64,000 bases of DNA from Desulfocucumis sp964643075. GTDB taxonomy: Bacteria > Bacillota > Desulfotomaculia > Desulfotomaculales > Desulfocucumaceae. This document shows positions 40,556 through 48,913 of the stretch, piece by piece. The stretch is from NCBI GenBank assembly GCA_964643075.1, contig CAZXQO010000004.1:62001-126000 (forward strand), given 5' to 3'. The first letter of the stretch is position 1. Every line of letters begins with the position of its first letter. A program made the translations under genes and the position numbers. The notes under the pieces were generated by a model. The model was given only the letters and a program-made list of their open reading frames with translations. It made no database searches and had not been told where the DNA came from.

Positions 40556-41662
40556 ATGGCTGGAGCAGTAGAAATTCCGGCAGCAGCAGAGGCTATAAAA
40601 TTTATGGTCATGACACCTAATACTGCAATATCCCTGGTTGGTGTCGGTTTTGTCGGGGGACTGTTAAGCGGTTTCCTTGGCTCAGGTGGAGCCTTTATCA
40701 TGACCCCGGCTATGATGAGCTTGGGAGTACCCGGAATCATGGCGGTGGCCGCAAACATAACTCACAAATTCGGCAAGGCCATAATGGGCTCAAAAAAGCA
40801 CAGCGAGTTTGGCAATGTGGACAAAAAAATGGGTATAATCATGTGCATTGCTCTTTTTGCCGGCGTCCAACTGGCTGTTATGTTGAGTAGAAACGTTTTG
40901 CATAAATTAGGTTCAGCCGGTTCAGATTTATATATCAGCACTGTCTTTGTGGTAATTCTTTCCTGGGTGACTTGGTTCATGTACCGTGATATCGCCAGGC
41001 AACGAAAACCCGGCGGCCAGGTTCAGGAAAGCGGAAGCCTGGCTGAAAAAATCCGCACTATGAATATTCCACCAATGATTCACTTTAAAGTCGCTAACGT
41101 TAGGGTTTCCCTATGGCTGGCCCTGTTGGTGGCATTGGCAACCGGCTTTTTGGCCGGCAGCATAGGGGTAGGCGGATTTATCGGGGTTCCAGCTATGATT
41201 TACCTGCTGGGAATTCCCGTTTATATTGCGGCGGGCACCGAACTTTTTCTGGCAATTTTCTCCGGAGCCCAGGGTGCATTCCTATACTCTCTGTATGGCT
41301 ATGTTGATTTGCGCATCACCATGCTACTCTATGTTGGCTCGTTGATTGGGGTTATGCTGGGTGCGGTTGGTACCCGTGTGGTGCGCGGCTCACAAATAAA
41401 GCTGGTTATGGTGACGGTTATTGCTATGGTAGGACTTAGCAGGCTGGTGATGATTCCTAAATATCTGGCGAATATGGGGTATCTGAATATTGGTAAGCAA
41501 GCTATGACAACAATTGTGGCAACGAGTAACGTATTCCTCTTTGGCAGTGGTGCCATAGGTTCCGTTATTATTATCACCTGGATAATTCAGGCACTGCGCC
41601 GGGCAAAAGCCGGCGAGGCTGAAGAGGGTTTAGCAGTGGCTTCCAGTTCCTCAGGACATTAA
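40556..41662 (+). CDS. TSUP (TauE/SafE) family membrane transporter
   Basis: 368 residues, about nine transmembrane helices in two homologous halves. The duplicated motif is VGFVGGLLSGFLGSGGAFIM (first half) and ATGFLAGSIGVGGFIGVPAM (second half), typical of TauE/SafE. A soluble loop of about 50 residues lies between the halves (RQRKPGGQVQESGSLAEKI). The family exports sulfite, sulfoacetate or other organosulfur or small anions. AGGGGAGAGTG precedes ATG 40556. A second, shorter TSUP gene lies at 51860. Confidence 0.9.
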   Translation: MAGAVEIPAAAEAIKFMVMTPNTAISLVGVGFVGGLLSGFLGSGGAFIMTPAMMSLGVPGIMAVAANITHKFGKAIMGSKKHSEFGNVDKKMGIIMCIALFAGVQLAVMLSRNVLHKLGSAGSDLYISTVFVVILSWVTWFMYRDIARQRKPGGQVQESGSLAEKIRTMNIPPMIHFKVANVRVSLWLALLVALATGFLAGSIGVGGFIGVPAMIYLLGIPVYIAAGTELFLAIFSGAQGAFLYSLYGYVDLRITMLLYVGSLIGVMLGAVGTRVVRGSQIKLVMVTVIAMVGLSRLVMIPKYLANMGYLNIGKQAMTTIVATSNVFLFGSGAIGSVIIITWIIQALRRAKAGEAEEGLAVASSSSGH

Positions 41663-41675
41663 AAGGAGATGCCTT

Positions 41676-41891
41676 ATGATTTCCCCCAAAAAGATTCATG
41701 AGTGGATGGTTAAGGCGTTGGAAGAACCTTTCTTGCGTGCAGAGATGCACCGGATCGAAACTTCGATTGATGATACCAAAGAAACGCAACTCAAGTTAAT
41801 TGAAGGAGTCAACAACAGAAGCCCAAGGCATCATATCGAAAATGCCGGAAGCAACAAAAGGGTAAGCGGATTAGCGGCTAGAACTCGATAA
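41676..41891 (+). CDS. Small hypothetical protein following the TSUP gene
   Basis: 71 residues, 13 nt after the transporter, with AAAAGGAGATGCC upstream, so translation looks real. Helical and charged: KIHEWMVKALEEPFLRAEMH, then a basic tail (NNRSPRHHIENAGSNKRVSG). No family recognised. It could be a regulatory partner or a truncated protein. Confidence 0.5.
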   Translation: MISPKKIHEWMVKALEEPFLRAEMHRIETSIDDTKETQLKLIEGVNNRSPRHHIENAGSNKRVSGLAARTR

Positions 41892-41898
41892 GCGGAGA

Positions 41899-41949
41899 GA
41901 GGGAAATGGTATACGGCAGTTACAAACTGCCACACCCTTTCCTTTTTTT
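41899..41949 (+). terminator. Terminator after the TSUP gene group
   Basis: GGCAGT-TACAA-ACTGCC stem, flanked by weaker pairing, then CCTTTTTTT. Confidence 0.7.
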
Positions 41950-41992
41950 GTATACTATACTGCGTTCTGTAAAACTGGCTAAAATATAGCCT

Positions 41993-42227
41993 GGAAAATT
42001 AAAATTCCCTGTCCAAGATATATTCCCGGGAGACAGGGAATTTTTCCATGTCTTGCCGTACCTGAATACCGTTATTAAAAACGCCACATACAACAGTCAT
42101 GCCGATAATTTTACCTTTAACAGGGATGTGCGGCTTATAACGCTATCCCCGGCGGATGACCGCCAAGGTGGTTAATTCCACCGGTGCCTATCAAGTGCTT
42201 GACTGGCTGAAAGATTTGAAAATGTGA
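41993..42227 (+). pseudogene. Frameshifted 3' remnant of an unidentified gene
   Basis: One frame reads KFPVQDIFPGDREFFHVLPY, LNTVIKNATYN, SHADNFTFNRDVRLITLSP up to about 42155; then the frame shifts and ATG 42156 continues AKVVNSTGAYQVLDWLKDLK to a stop at 42227. The amino acids look like real coding sequence, and the second frame continues naturally. I do not recognise the family. The 5' part is absent. A perfect hairpin (AAATTCCCTGTC/GACAGGGAATTT, 42002-42042) lies within it. Confidence 0.45.
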
Positions 42228-42279
42228 TTACCCAGATCCGGGAGCAAAAATATGGTCCGGAAATATAGTTATTCACTAT

Positions 42280-42326
42280 TTTTTGTTATACTATAATTAT
42301 ATAAGCTTATGTATATGGGGGTATTT
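42280..42326 (+). promoter_or_regulatory. Promoter/operator region of the first ArsR gene
   Basis: TATACTATAATTATATAAGC followed by TTATGTATATG. It includes a possible -10 (TATACT/TATAAT) and a dyad ATATAAGCTTATGTAT, the place where ArsR-type repressors normally bind their own gene. Confidence 0.45.
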
Positions 42327-42704
42327 ATGGAACAGTATGTGAGAGTTTTTAAAGCCCTGGGGGAGCCCACCAGAATAAAAATATTAAGGTTGCTGTCCGT
42401 GCGGCCAATGTATGTGTGTGAGTTGGAAGCGGTTTTAAAAATGAGTCAGCCCAGAATATCGCAACACCTTAGAGTGCTGAAGGATGCCTACATATTAAAG
42501 GAAAATAAAGAAGCACAAAAAACATTTTATATAATCAACCGTGAAGTCATGGAAAATGTACTGAACGGCTTTCAGGATTTTCTGGCGGCGGACATAGCGA
42601 CCCTGCCGGAGTTCCGTGAGGAAAGCCGCAGGCTGGCGGGACTGGACACCGAAAGTTGCGTGGCCAGCTGCAAAAGTGCTGAAAATGATTCGGCATCACA
42701 GTGA
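42327..42704 (+). CDS. ArsR/SmtB-family repressor
   Basis: 125 residues from ATG 42327; GGGGGT lies 8 nt upstream, and two earlier ATGs have none. Winged helix: VFKALGEPTRIKILRLLSVR, then the metal-box region MYVCELEAVLKMSQPRISQH (with VCEL in place of CVC), and LRVLKDAYILKENKE. The C-terminus has CVASCKSAEN with two Cys that may sense metal or thiol stress. The next gene is the thioredoxin-fold protein. Confidence 0.9.
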   Translation: MEQYVRVFKALGEPTRIKILRLLSVRPMYVCELEAVLKMSQPRISQHLRVLKDAYILKENKEAQKTFYIINREVMENVLNGFQDFLAADIATLPEFREESRRLAGLDTESCVASCKSAENDSASQ

Positions 42705-42809
42705 TTGTGGTGCATTTAAGTGGTACAGTTAAATTGAAGGATTAGATGCAGCGTTTTAATTAGCGGTGTTAATTTAACATGTGTTAATAACTAAAAGGGG
42801 GTTTTTATC

Positions 42810-43322
42810 GTGGGAGCATGCTGTGACCCCAGGGCACCCAAGCCCAAAAACATAGAAATATGCGGCCATACCGTGGGCATTATGGGTTTGGAACAGGCCA
42901 TGCAGGATGTGTATGCACTGACTTTGCCGGAGGAGCAACTGGGCGGTGAGCTGTTGAAAAGAATAGAGCAGGGAAATTATGTGCCGTCTTCAGCCAGGGG
43001 GGAATACGAACAGGTGCTGGTGGTAGAATACAAACAGTTTATAGCCCAATTAAAAAAGGAGGAGCCCATGCCTACAGGAAAGGTTAATATCAAGGTGCTG
43101 GGCACCGGCTGCAGCAATTGCCGGGCACTGGAAAAAACCGTACAGAAAGTGGTGCAGGAATTAGCCGTGGACGCAGTGGTGGAAAAGATAGAAGACCCCA
43201 GAAAAATAGTTGAAATGGGAGTGCTGTCTACCCCGGGGCTTGTCGTCAACGGTAAATTAAAATCAGCGGGGAAAGTACCCAAACCGGCGGACATAGCAAA
43301 ATGGATCAAAGGGGTAGTGTGA
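42810..43322 (+). CDS. Two-domain protein with C-terminal redox-active disulfide (thioredoxin-fold) domain
   Basis: 170 residues from GTG 42810 with AAAAGGGGG upstream. The C-terminal ~80 residues match the redox-active disulfide protein 2 family: VNIKVLGTGCSNCRALEKTV with a CxxC, VEKIEDPRKIVEMGVLSTPG and PADIAKWIKG. The N-terminal ~85 residues (EICGHTVGIMGLEQAMQDVY; MGACCDP) form a separate small domain that I do not recognise, with three Cys. In related genomes the redox domain occurs near ArsR and permease genes. A function in metal or thiol redox chemistry is plausible but not proven. Confidence 0.82.
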   Translation: MGACCDPRAPKPKNIEICGHTVGIMGLEQAMQDVYALTLPEEQLGGELLKRIEQGNYVPSSARGEYEQVLVVEYKQFIAQLKKEEPMPTGKVNIKVLGTGCSNCRALEKTVQKVVQELAVDAVVEKIEDPRKIVEMGVLSTPGLVVNGKLKSAGKVPKPADIAKWIKGVV

Positions 43323-43334
43323 ATTGTAAAGGAT

Positions 43335-43369
43335 AAAAGGGGGCAGGCCTTTTGGCGCTGCCCCCTTTT
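43335..43369 (+). terminator. Terminator after the redox-disulfide gene
   Basis: AAAAGGGGGCAG with CTGCCCCCTTTT around an 11-nt loop; T-tract at the end. Also serves the convergent MFS gene. Confidence 0.88.
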
Positions 43370-43412
43370 AAAGTTATTGATGTTAATCCGCCAGCAGTTC
43401 CAGCCCGGAGCA

Positions 43413-44609
43413 TTATTTGCTTATGGGACCGGGCAAGGGGCCGGGCTGTTTTGCTGTTATGGTAGCCGGTACCACCGCCGCAGCCAGTACTATCAATACC
43501 GCAATCCCCAGTCCGTAGACGCTGAAAAACCAGGTATAACTGTGTGCTGCAATCAACCTTCCTCCCAGGGCGGTGCCCACTCCGCCTCCGCCCATAAAGC
43601 AGAATGCCACTAGTGACATAATGGAGCCCCTGGCCATGGGGTCAAACTCCGTGGCAATGGTCAGCAGTGTGGAGTGGGCCAACATAAATCCCAGCCCCAA
43701 AAGCCCCACGCCGGTTATCAATATAGCCAGATTGGTGCCGTAGAGGGTGAAAATAATATCTGCCAGCGCCGCCGCAAAAAGGCCCAGCAATAAAACTTTT
43801 TTGCGCCCCAGGCGGGCGGCCAGTTTGCCGCTCAAACGTCCGCCTATGACCGCCAGCAGCCCGAAGGCAGTCATAATAAGCCCTATATACAGGTTGTTGA
43901 AATGAAAATTGTGCTCTATATATACCCCCAGATAGGAGAATGAGCCGATTATAAATATTCCCTCCAGCAATACCACCAGATAGGTTAGTGCGCTGGACGC
44001 ACTGGACAGCAGCTTTGCGTAAGGCGCCAGCAGGCGGCTCTGGGGATTTTTAGAGGAAGGTATATTTTTCCCGGCAGTAAATAGCAGTAGCGTCGAAACA
44101 ACGGCCAGCAGTGCGTAAATGGCGAATACTCCCCGCCAGCTTACAAAATAGGCGGTTATTCCGCCAATGGCCATGCTCAGTCCCTGGCCCAGAAAAGATA
44201 TGCCCATGAAGGTGCCTATGGCTGACTGCCGCTGCTGCATGGGCACCAGATCACCGATCAGGGCCAGTGAAACCGGCATAATGGCGGCGGCAAAAACACC
44301 GGTAAGGGCACGGTATAACGCCAGTCCGGTCAGGCTGGCGCCGGTGGCGCACAGTGCCGTGGCAATGGTAAAGAAAAGCATGGTAAAATTAATGACCTGC
44401 TTTTTGCCGTAGCGGTCTGCCAAGGGGCCGAAGACCAACTGAAAAAGACCAAACGGAATCATATAGGCGGTAATCAGAATACCCGCCGTGGTGGGTAATA
44501 CCCCTATGCTGCTGGAGATGGACGGCAATATGGGTGATACCACCCAGTTGTCCGCCATCACGGTAAACCCGGCCAGCCCAAGTATCAGCAGTATTTTTTT
44601 GATTTGCAT
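43413..44609 (-). CDS. MFS transporter (DHA1-like)
   Basis: 398 residues, twelve hydrophobic segments. N-terminal FTVMADNWVVSPILPSISSS, then the MFS motif A region LVFGPLADRYGKKQVINFTM, motif C MAIGGITAYFVSWRGVFAIY, and GRLSGKLAARLGRKKVLLLG in the second half. Substrate unknown; DHA1 members export drugs or metabolites. 31 nt after the CDF gene on the same strand, so the two may be co-transcribed. Confidence 0.88.
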   Translation of the reverse strand: MQIKKILLILGLAGFTVMADNWVVSPILPSISSSIGVLPTTAGILITAYMIPFGLFQLVFGPLADRYGKKQVINFTMLFFTIATALCATGASLTGLALYRALTGVFAAAIMPVSLALIGDLVPMQQRQSAIGTFMGISFLGQGLSMAIGGITAYFVSWRGVFAIYALLAVVSTLLLFTAGKNIPSSKNPQSRLLAPYAKLLSSASSALTYLVVLLEGIFIIGSFSYLGVYIEHNFHFNNLYIGLIMTAFGLLAVIGGRLSGKLAARLGRKKVLLLGLFAAALADIIFTLYGTNLAILITGVGLLGLGFMLAHSTLLTIATEFDPMARGSIMSLVAFCFMGGGGVGTALGGRLIAAHSYTWFFSVYGLGIAVLIVLAAAVVPATITAKQPGPLPGPISK

Positions 44610-44640
44610 ATTTTATCCCTCGCTTTCGTATGAGAACAGT

Positions 44641-45669
44641 TTATTGTGCCCCGGCTGTACCGGCACATTTGTGCCGGTAATTGGCTCTGCCTGCTGCCGC
44701 AGTACAGAGCAGCTGGTTTTGGTGCGGGTGGTTGCTGTCTTCAAACTGAATGGTGGCATGGTAGATGCCTGCATGAAGAAGGCTGTGCTCGATTAGCCTG
44801 AGCAATTCCTGGGACTGGGCCACGGTTATGCTGCCGTCTACAACCACATGGCAGGACAGAGCGTTTTGGCCACTGGTAATGGTCCATACGTGAATATCGT
44901 GGATATCCTGTACGCCCTTAATATTTTTAAGCATTCCGGCCAGTTGCTCCAGATTTATATCCGCGGGTGTGCTCTCCATTAATATGGATACAGTTTCCTT
45001 GAGCAACCGCCATGCGCCGGCGGCAATGAGCACTGCTATGGCCACACTGAGTAGTGGGTCGACAATGTACCAGCCGGTGAGGGCTATAATTATACTGCCC
45101 ACAATTACACCGGCAGAGGCTGCGGCGTCCCCCAGCATGTGCAACACGGCGCCCCGTACATTTAAGTCGCTTTCGTGCTTCATCCCCAGGCCCATATAGA
45201 GATTGGCCAGTAGTCCAAACCCGGCGCTTACAAACATGGCGGTGCTGCCCACCGGTTCGGGGTGAGCCAGCCTGCCGTAGGCCTCCCAGCCAATAATTAG
45301 GGCAATTACAATCAGGGATACGGCATTTATAAAGGCGGCCAGTATGCCTGTGCGCTGGTAACCGTAGGTCATTTTGGCGGACGGTGGTTTCTGGGACTGT
45401 TTTAATGCGTACCAGGAAAGTCCTATGGCAGCCAGGTCGGTGAATACGTGCCCGGCATCGGACAGCAGGGCCAGACTGTTGGATATTATGCCCCCGGTGA
45501 TTTCCACCGCCAGTATGATCAGGGTGATAAAGAATGCTATACCCATTTTCCCGGATGGAGCATGGGAATGCATTGTTCCACCGCAATGGTGATCAGCATA
45601 GCTGTGATTATGGCTGTGTTCATGTTCAGGTTTATTATCGTGGCTGTATATTTCAGTATTTTCCCCCAA
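44641..45669 (-). CDS. Cation diffusion facilitator (CzcD/ZitB-like) metal exporter
   Basis: 342 residues from TTG 45669 (GGAAAGGG 6 nt upstream; a GTG at 45678 falls inside that site). The His-rich N-terminus (EHEHSHNHSYADHHCG) is a metal-binding extension. Six transmembrane helices: the site residues are in NSLALLSDAGHVFTDLAAIG (HxxxD) and VLHMLGDAAASAGVIVGSII (HxxxD), the zinc-type CDF pattern. The soluble C-terminal domain includes VQDIHDIHVWTITSGQNALS. It likely exports Zn, Cd or Co. It lies near DGC and ArsR genes. Confidence 0.94.
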   Translation of the reverse strand: MGENTEIYSHDNKPEHEHSHNHSYADHHCGGTMHSHAPSGKMGIAFFITLIILAVEITGGIISNSLALLSDAGHVFTDLAAIGLSWYALKQSQKPPSAKMTYGYQRTGILAAFINAVSLIVIALIIGWEAYGRLAHPEPVGSTAMFVSAGFGLLANLYMGLGMKHESDLNVRGAVLHMLGDAAASAGVIVGSIIIALTGWYIVDPLLSVAIAVLIAAGAWRLLKETVSILMESTPADINLEQLAGMLKNIKGVQDIHDIHVWTITSGQNALSCHVVVDGSITVAQSQELLRLIEHSLLHAGIYHATIQFEDSNHPHQNQLLCTAAAGRANYRHKCAGTAGAQ

Positions 45670-45812
45670 TATATACACCCTTTCCCAAAAAATAATATCC
45701 TATTTTATCAGTATGCTAAGCGGCTAAGGCAGGCCTGATTTTATAAACTGTGGTATCCTTTAATAATATAATGCGGAAGACAATAGTCCCCCGCATTATA
45801 TGTCATGATTTT

Positions 45813-46313
45813 TCAGGAATTATAAACTTCAGTTATTCCTTTGGCGATACCTTTGGCTATTTTTTCTATATCCTCCCCGGAATTAAGGTCAAAATTTTTC
45901 TTGATTTCAAAATCCCTTGTCAGCACATAACTTTTTTGCGGCTCAAAATTATCCTTTTTAAGTGTCTTCAGGGCACACTGCATGGGGCAGCCGTCAACGG
46001 AGACAATACACTTGGCGTTTTTGGCCCCGTTGTGAATATTTTTTAGGCCGGCGGAAATACTGGCCAGGCACAACAGGGCGGCCTTGTCATAGCCCACTTC
46101 ATTAGCAGCTTTGACGCTGGCCAGCATGGTGGACTGGCCCACATTGGATGCCCCGGCGCAATAGAATACGGCTACTGGACTTGGTTTTTCCTCAACCTCC
46201 AGGCCCTTTGTTTTTTGGTCCATATAGGGTAAATACCAGTTTTCCATAATTTTTTCTTGCTTCACAGGCTCCAGACTGCTGCAGCTGCACCCGCAGGTTA
46301 TCTTTTTTTCCAT
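45813..46313 (-). CDS. DGC-domain putative zinc-binding protein
   Basis: 166 residues from ATG 46313 with AAGGAGGATTC upstream. N-terminal CGCSCSS is a metal-binding-like cluster. The DGC domain (about 45-165): VAVFYCAGASNVGQSTML, AALLCLASISAGLKNI, IVSVDGCPMQCALKTLKKDN with the DGCPxxC motif, and FDLNSGEDIEKIA. Proteins of this family are of unknown function, and conserved Cys suggest metal or Fe-S binding. A second DGC gene lies at 49560. Confidence 0.85.
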   Translation of the reverse strand: MEKKITCGCSCSSLEPVKQEKIMENWYLPYMDQKTKGLEVEEKPSPVAVFYCAGASNVGQSTMLASVKAANEVGYDKAALLCLASISAGLKNIHNGAKNAKCIVSVDGCPMQCALKTLKKDNFEPQKSYVLTRDFEIKKNFDLNSGEDIEKIAKGIAKGITEVYNS

Positions 46314-46437
46314 GATAGAATCCTCCTTAATGTTGTTGTTTTTGATATTATTTTTTTGAAACTCATAAAAAACGATACGTAAAGTATATTAATATAATAA
46401 TGTGCTTATATATTTATTAAACTTCTATTGGACGTTA

Positions 46438-46750
46438 ATGTCAAGAAAAATAATTATAACAGGGCTGGCAGTTTTTTTCGCTTGTAATAATTTCCACGGC
46501 AATCCCCGGGCAATCTATGTTACCGCTGCCGTGCTGGCTTATGCTGCATCCAAAGGAAGCCCCTTGTATGGTTTTTTGCTGTTGTTTATATATTCAATAG
46601 GCAGAAGCATACCGCTCATACTGACCGGTACTTTTACCGGCGCGGTAAAGGGAATACAAAAACTGGAGCCGGTTAAACGAGCAGCTGCAGAGATTAAGCG
46701 GTGGCGTATTAATTGTGCTGGGGCTGTGGCTGTTGTGGACCAATATTTAA
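46438..46750 (+). pseudogene. Decayed ccdA-like thiol-disulfide membrane transporter gene
   Basis: From ATG 46438 the frame reads AVLAYAASKGSPLYGFLLLF, IYSIGRSIPLILTGTFTGAV and KGIQKLEPVKRAAAEI, the C-terminal half of CcdA/DsbD-type proteins. At about 46693 a frame change is needed to continue LSGGVLIVLGLWLLWTNI to the stop at 46750. The region just before AAVLAYAASK, where CcdA has its second Cys motif, is altered (HGNPRAIYV), and the first ~100 residues are absent. Not functional. Confidence 0.72.
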
Positions 46751-46824
46751 TAAAAAAAAGGGATTTATTATTGTATAGTCCTTTTGGTTTTTACTATGTG
46801 TTTTTGGTCATAACATCATAGATT

Positions 46825-46862
46825 ATAAATAAAACGGCATCAAAAAATGCCGTTTTATTTAT
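46825..46862 (+). terminator. Terminator after the ccdA remnant
   Basis: ATAAATAAAACGGCAT with ATGCCGTTTTATTTAT around a 6-nt loop. Confidence 0.85.
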
Positions 46863-47012
46863 ATAGACTTGCCCGTAGTTTGCCGCTTCCTAAAAACGGC
46901 AGCATTCAACCCTGTCAGTAGAATTTTTTCGCATGTAACTATTGACCTTGTGGTAAAAGTATCATATTATGAAATTGTAATATAATAATGTAATTAAATG
47001 AGGTGACCAGTT

Positions 47013-47324
47013 TTGATAGAAGAGAGGGCAGAAATACTGAAATCCATTGCCCACCCCACAAGAATTACCATAATCGATACCTTGCGGGCGGGGGAAAAAT
47101 GTGTTTGTGACATTATTGAGGAAATCGGACTGGAGCAGTCCAATACATCCCAGCATCTGAGTATATTGAAAAAATCAGGAATTCTTGACTGTAGAAAAGA
47201 AGGGGCAAGGGTTGTGTACTGGGTATGTCATCCGGAAATTCATGACATGATGAAAGTTTTGGATGGAATATTGCTCAGCAACGCAGAAAAAAAATCTAAA
47301 TTACTGCAGCGGGTTAGAAGGTAG
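47013..47324 (+). CDS. ArsR-family repressor, second copy
   Basis: 103 residues from TTG 47013 with GAGGTGA upstream. Winged helix: EILKSIAHPTRITIIDTLRA, then EKCVCDIIEEIGLEQSNTSQ with the classic ELCVC-type CVC metal site, then HLSILKKSGILDCRKEGARV. The paired Cys predict As(III), Cd, Pb or similar sensing. It precedes the permease by 11 nt, so it should repress that operon. Confidence 0.92.
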   Translation: MIEERAEILKSIAHPTRITIIDTLRAGEKCVCDIIEEIGLEQSNTSQHLSILKKSGILDCRKEGARVVYWVCHPEIHDMMKVLDGILLSNAEKKSKLLQRVRR

Positions 47325-47335
47325 GGGGAGTAAAA

Positions 47336-48283
47336 ATGCTAAAATGGCTGGCTGATACTGTAACTTACAAATTTTTTGGGCTTGCCCACGGCACCCATCT
47401 GGCGGAAGCACTGAACTTTTTTGTTTATGACACTGTAAAAATATTGTTGATGCTATCGGTAATTATATTTTTTGTATCGGTAATTAGGAGTTTTTTCCCT
47501 CCGGAAAAAACCAAAAAAATATTAAGCCACAAAAAATTGTTTATTGGAAACATTATGGCGGCTCTGCTGGGGATAGTGACGCCATTTTGCTCATGCTCCG
47601 CCGTACCGGTTTTCATAGGCTTTGTGGAAGCCGGGGTGCCGCTGGGAGTCACTTTTTCCTTTCTCATATCGTCACCCATGGTAAATGAAGTGGCGCTGGT
47701 AATGCTATGGGGCCTTTTCGGCTGGAAGGTGGCCATGATATATATTGCTGCTGGACTTATCGTAGCCATTTCCGGCGGTATCATGATAGGCAATCTGAAG
47801 CTGGAGGGCTATGTGGAAGATTATGTTTTTCAGATCAAGTCTGTGGATATGGAGATGGAAAAACTGACCTGGCAGGACAGGGCCGTGCAAGCCTACCGGT
47901 ACACCTTGCAGATATTAAAAAAGGTGTGGCTGTATGTGATTTTTGGTATAGCCATCGGTGGTTTAATCCACGGCTATGCCCCGCAGGATTTTCTGGTCAA
48001 ATGGGCGGGCAAGGGTAATTTCTTTGCCGTGCCGCTGGCGGTAATTATAGGCGTGCCGCTGTATTCCAACGCAGCGGGCACCATCCCCATTGTGCACGCT
48101 CTGATGGAAAAGGGCATGTCCATAGGAACGGTGCTGGCCTTCATGATGTCGGTAACCGCCCTTTCGCTGCCGGAGATGATCATACTGCGTAATGTCTTAA
48201 AGCCTAAATTGATTGCTATTTTTGTCGGTATTCTGGCGGTGTCCATAACTCTGGTGGGATATTTGTTTAATATAATTTTATAG
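47336..48283 (+). CDS. DUF318/UPF0718 permease (ArsP/SO_0444-like)
   Basis: 315 residues, about eight transmembrane helices, with GGGGGAG 6 nt upstream. The conserved cysteine motif TPFCSCSAVPVFIGFVEAG (about 83-101) and SPMVNEVALVMLWGLFGWKV, then VPLYSNAAGTIPIVHALMEK, define the permease family including ArsP, which exports trivalent organoarsenicals, and SO_0444, linked to As(III). Following an ArsR gene with a CVC site, a metalloid-export function is likely but the substrate is inferred. Confidence 0.9.
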   Translation: MLKWLADTVTYKFFGLAHGTHLAEALNFFVYDTVKILLMLSVIIFFVSVIRSFFPPEKTKKILSHKKLFIGNIMAALLGIVTPFCSCSAVPVFIGFVEAGVPLGVTFSFLISSPMVNEVALVMLWGLFGWKVAMIYIAAGLIVAISGGIMIGNLKLEGYVEDYVFQIKSVDMEMEKLTWQDRAVQAYRYTLQILKKVWLYVIFGIAIGGLIHGYAPQDFLVKWAGKGNFFAVPLAVIIGVPLYSNAAGTIPIVHALMEKGMSIGTVLAFMMSVTALSLPEMIILRNVLKPKLIAIFVGILAVSITLVGYLFNIIL

Positions 48284-48295
48284 GCGGGAATGAGC

Positions 48296-48335
48296 GGCCA
48301 TTGATACTACCTGACGTTAGTATCAATGGCCTTTT
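48296..48335 (+). terminator. Terminator after the permease gene
   Basis: GGCCATTGATAC with GTATCAATGGCC across a 16-nt loop, then TTTT. Confidence 0.8.
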
Positions 48336-48369
48336 AAATAAATTACGTTTAAAAAATAGGTGATAAATT

Positions 48370-48660
48370 ATGTTAAAGACTATTTTATTATTTATTATTG
48401 CCGGACTGGCTGAAATTGGTGGGGGATATCTTATTTGGCTCTGGTTGAGGGAAGAGAAAAGCATCACAATTGGGTTAATTGGGGGGTAGTACTGGTATTA
48501 TACGGAATAATACCTACCCTGTAGACCGAACAAAACTTTGGCAGGGTTTATGCGGCTTACGGTGGCATATTCATTGTACTATCAACATTATGGGGTTGGT
48601 GGATAGATAAAAAGACGCCGGATATATATGACTGGATCGGTGCGGTTATCTGTCGAGAGG
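48370..48660 (+). pseudogene. Broken UPF0060/YnfA membrane protein gene
   Basis: Frame 1 (ATG 48370) reads LKTILLFIIAGLAEIGGGYL, IWLWLREEKSITIGLIGG and stops at 48487. The sequence continues in another frame VLVLYGIIPTL, meets a TAG (48532-48534) where the family has Gln, then TEQNFGRVYAAYGGIFIVLS, TLWGWWIDKKTPDIYDWIGA. This is the complete order of a UPF0060 (YnfA) protein of about 108 residues, with one frameshift and one in-frame stop. It is a recent pseudogene or includes sequencing error; the two lesions make the latter less likely. Confidence 0.85.
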
Positions 48661-48712
48661 GAAAGAGTATTGCGGGAAAAGAATGCTGGCTGACGAATAC
48701 GGAGGTGATCAC

Positions 48713-48913
48713 ATGGTAAATGACTGCGGTGCCTGCGGCCTGGCCATGGTCTGTACGGACGGTATGAAATGCTATCTTTCTGGACGGGCGGTATCGCCTG
48801 ACAGGTTTTGGCAGTGCCATTTTTTCAGTAAAAAAATAATGGAGGATGGGCAGCCGCTTACCCCGGAGCAGCACTATCTGATTAAAAAGTCCGAGTTAAA
48901 CCGGCTGAAATGA
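48713..48913 (+). CDS. Small Cys-rich protein, function unknown
   Basis: 66 residues from ATG 48713 with CGGAGGTGATCAC upstream. VNDCGACGLAMVCTDGMKCY and FWQCHFFSKK hold five Cys (C-x2-C-x6-C-x5-C plus one later), possibly binding zinc or Fe-S. No family recognised. It follows the UPF0060 remnant. Confidence 0.6.
   Translation: MVNDCGACGLAMVCTDGMKCYLSGRAVSPDRFWQCHFFSKKIMEDGQPLTPEQHYLIKKSELNRLK

Noticed and set aside
41999..42100. A 33-codon minus-strand frame (MTVVCGVFNNGIQVRQDMEK) before the ArsR gene
   Set aside because: It looked protein-like at first, but the opposite strand gives a longer, better sequence that continues after a frameshift; the minus frame also contains the hairpin and has no ribosome site.
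45448..45738. Open frames antisense to the CDF transporter
   Set aside because: CDF motifs (HxxxD twice, His-rich N-terminus) define the minus strand as coding.
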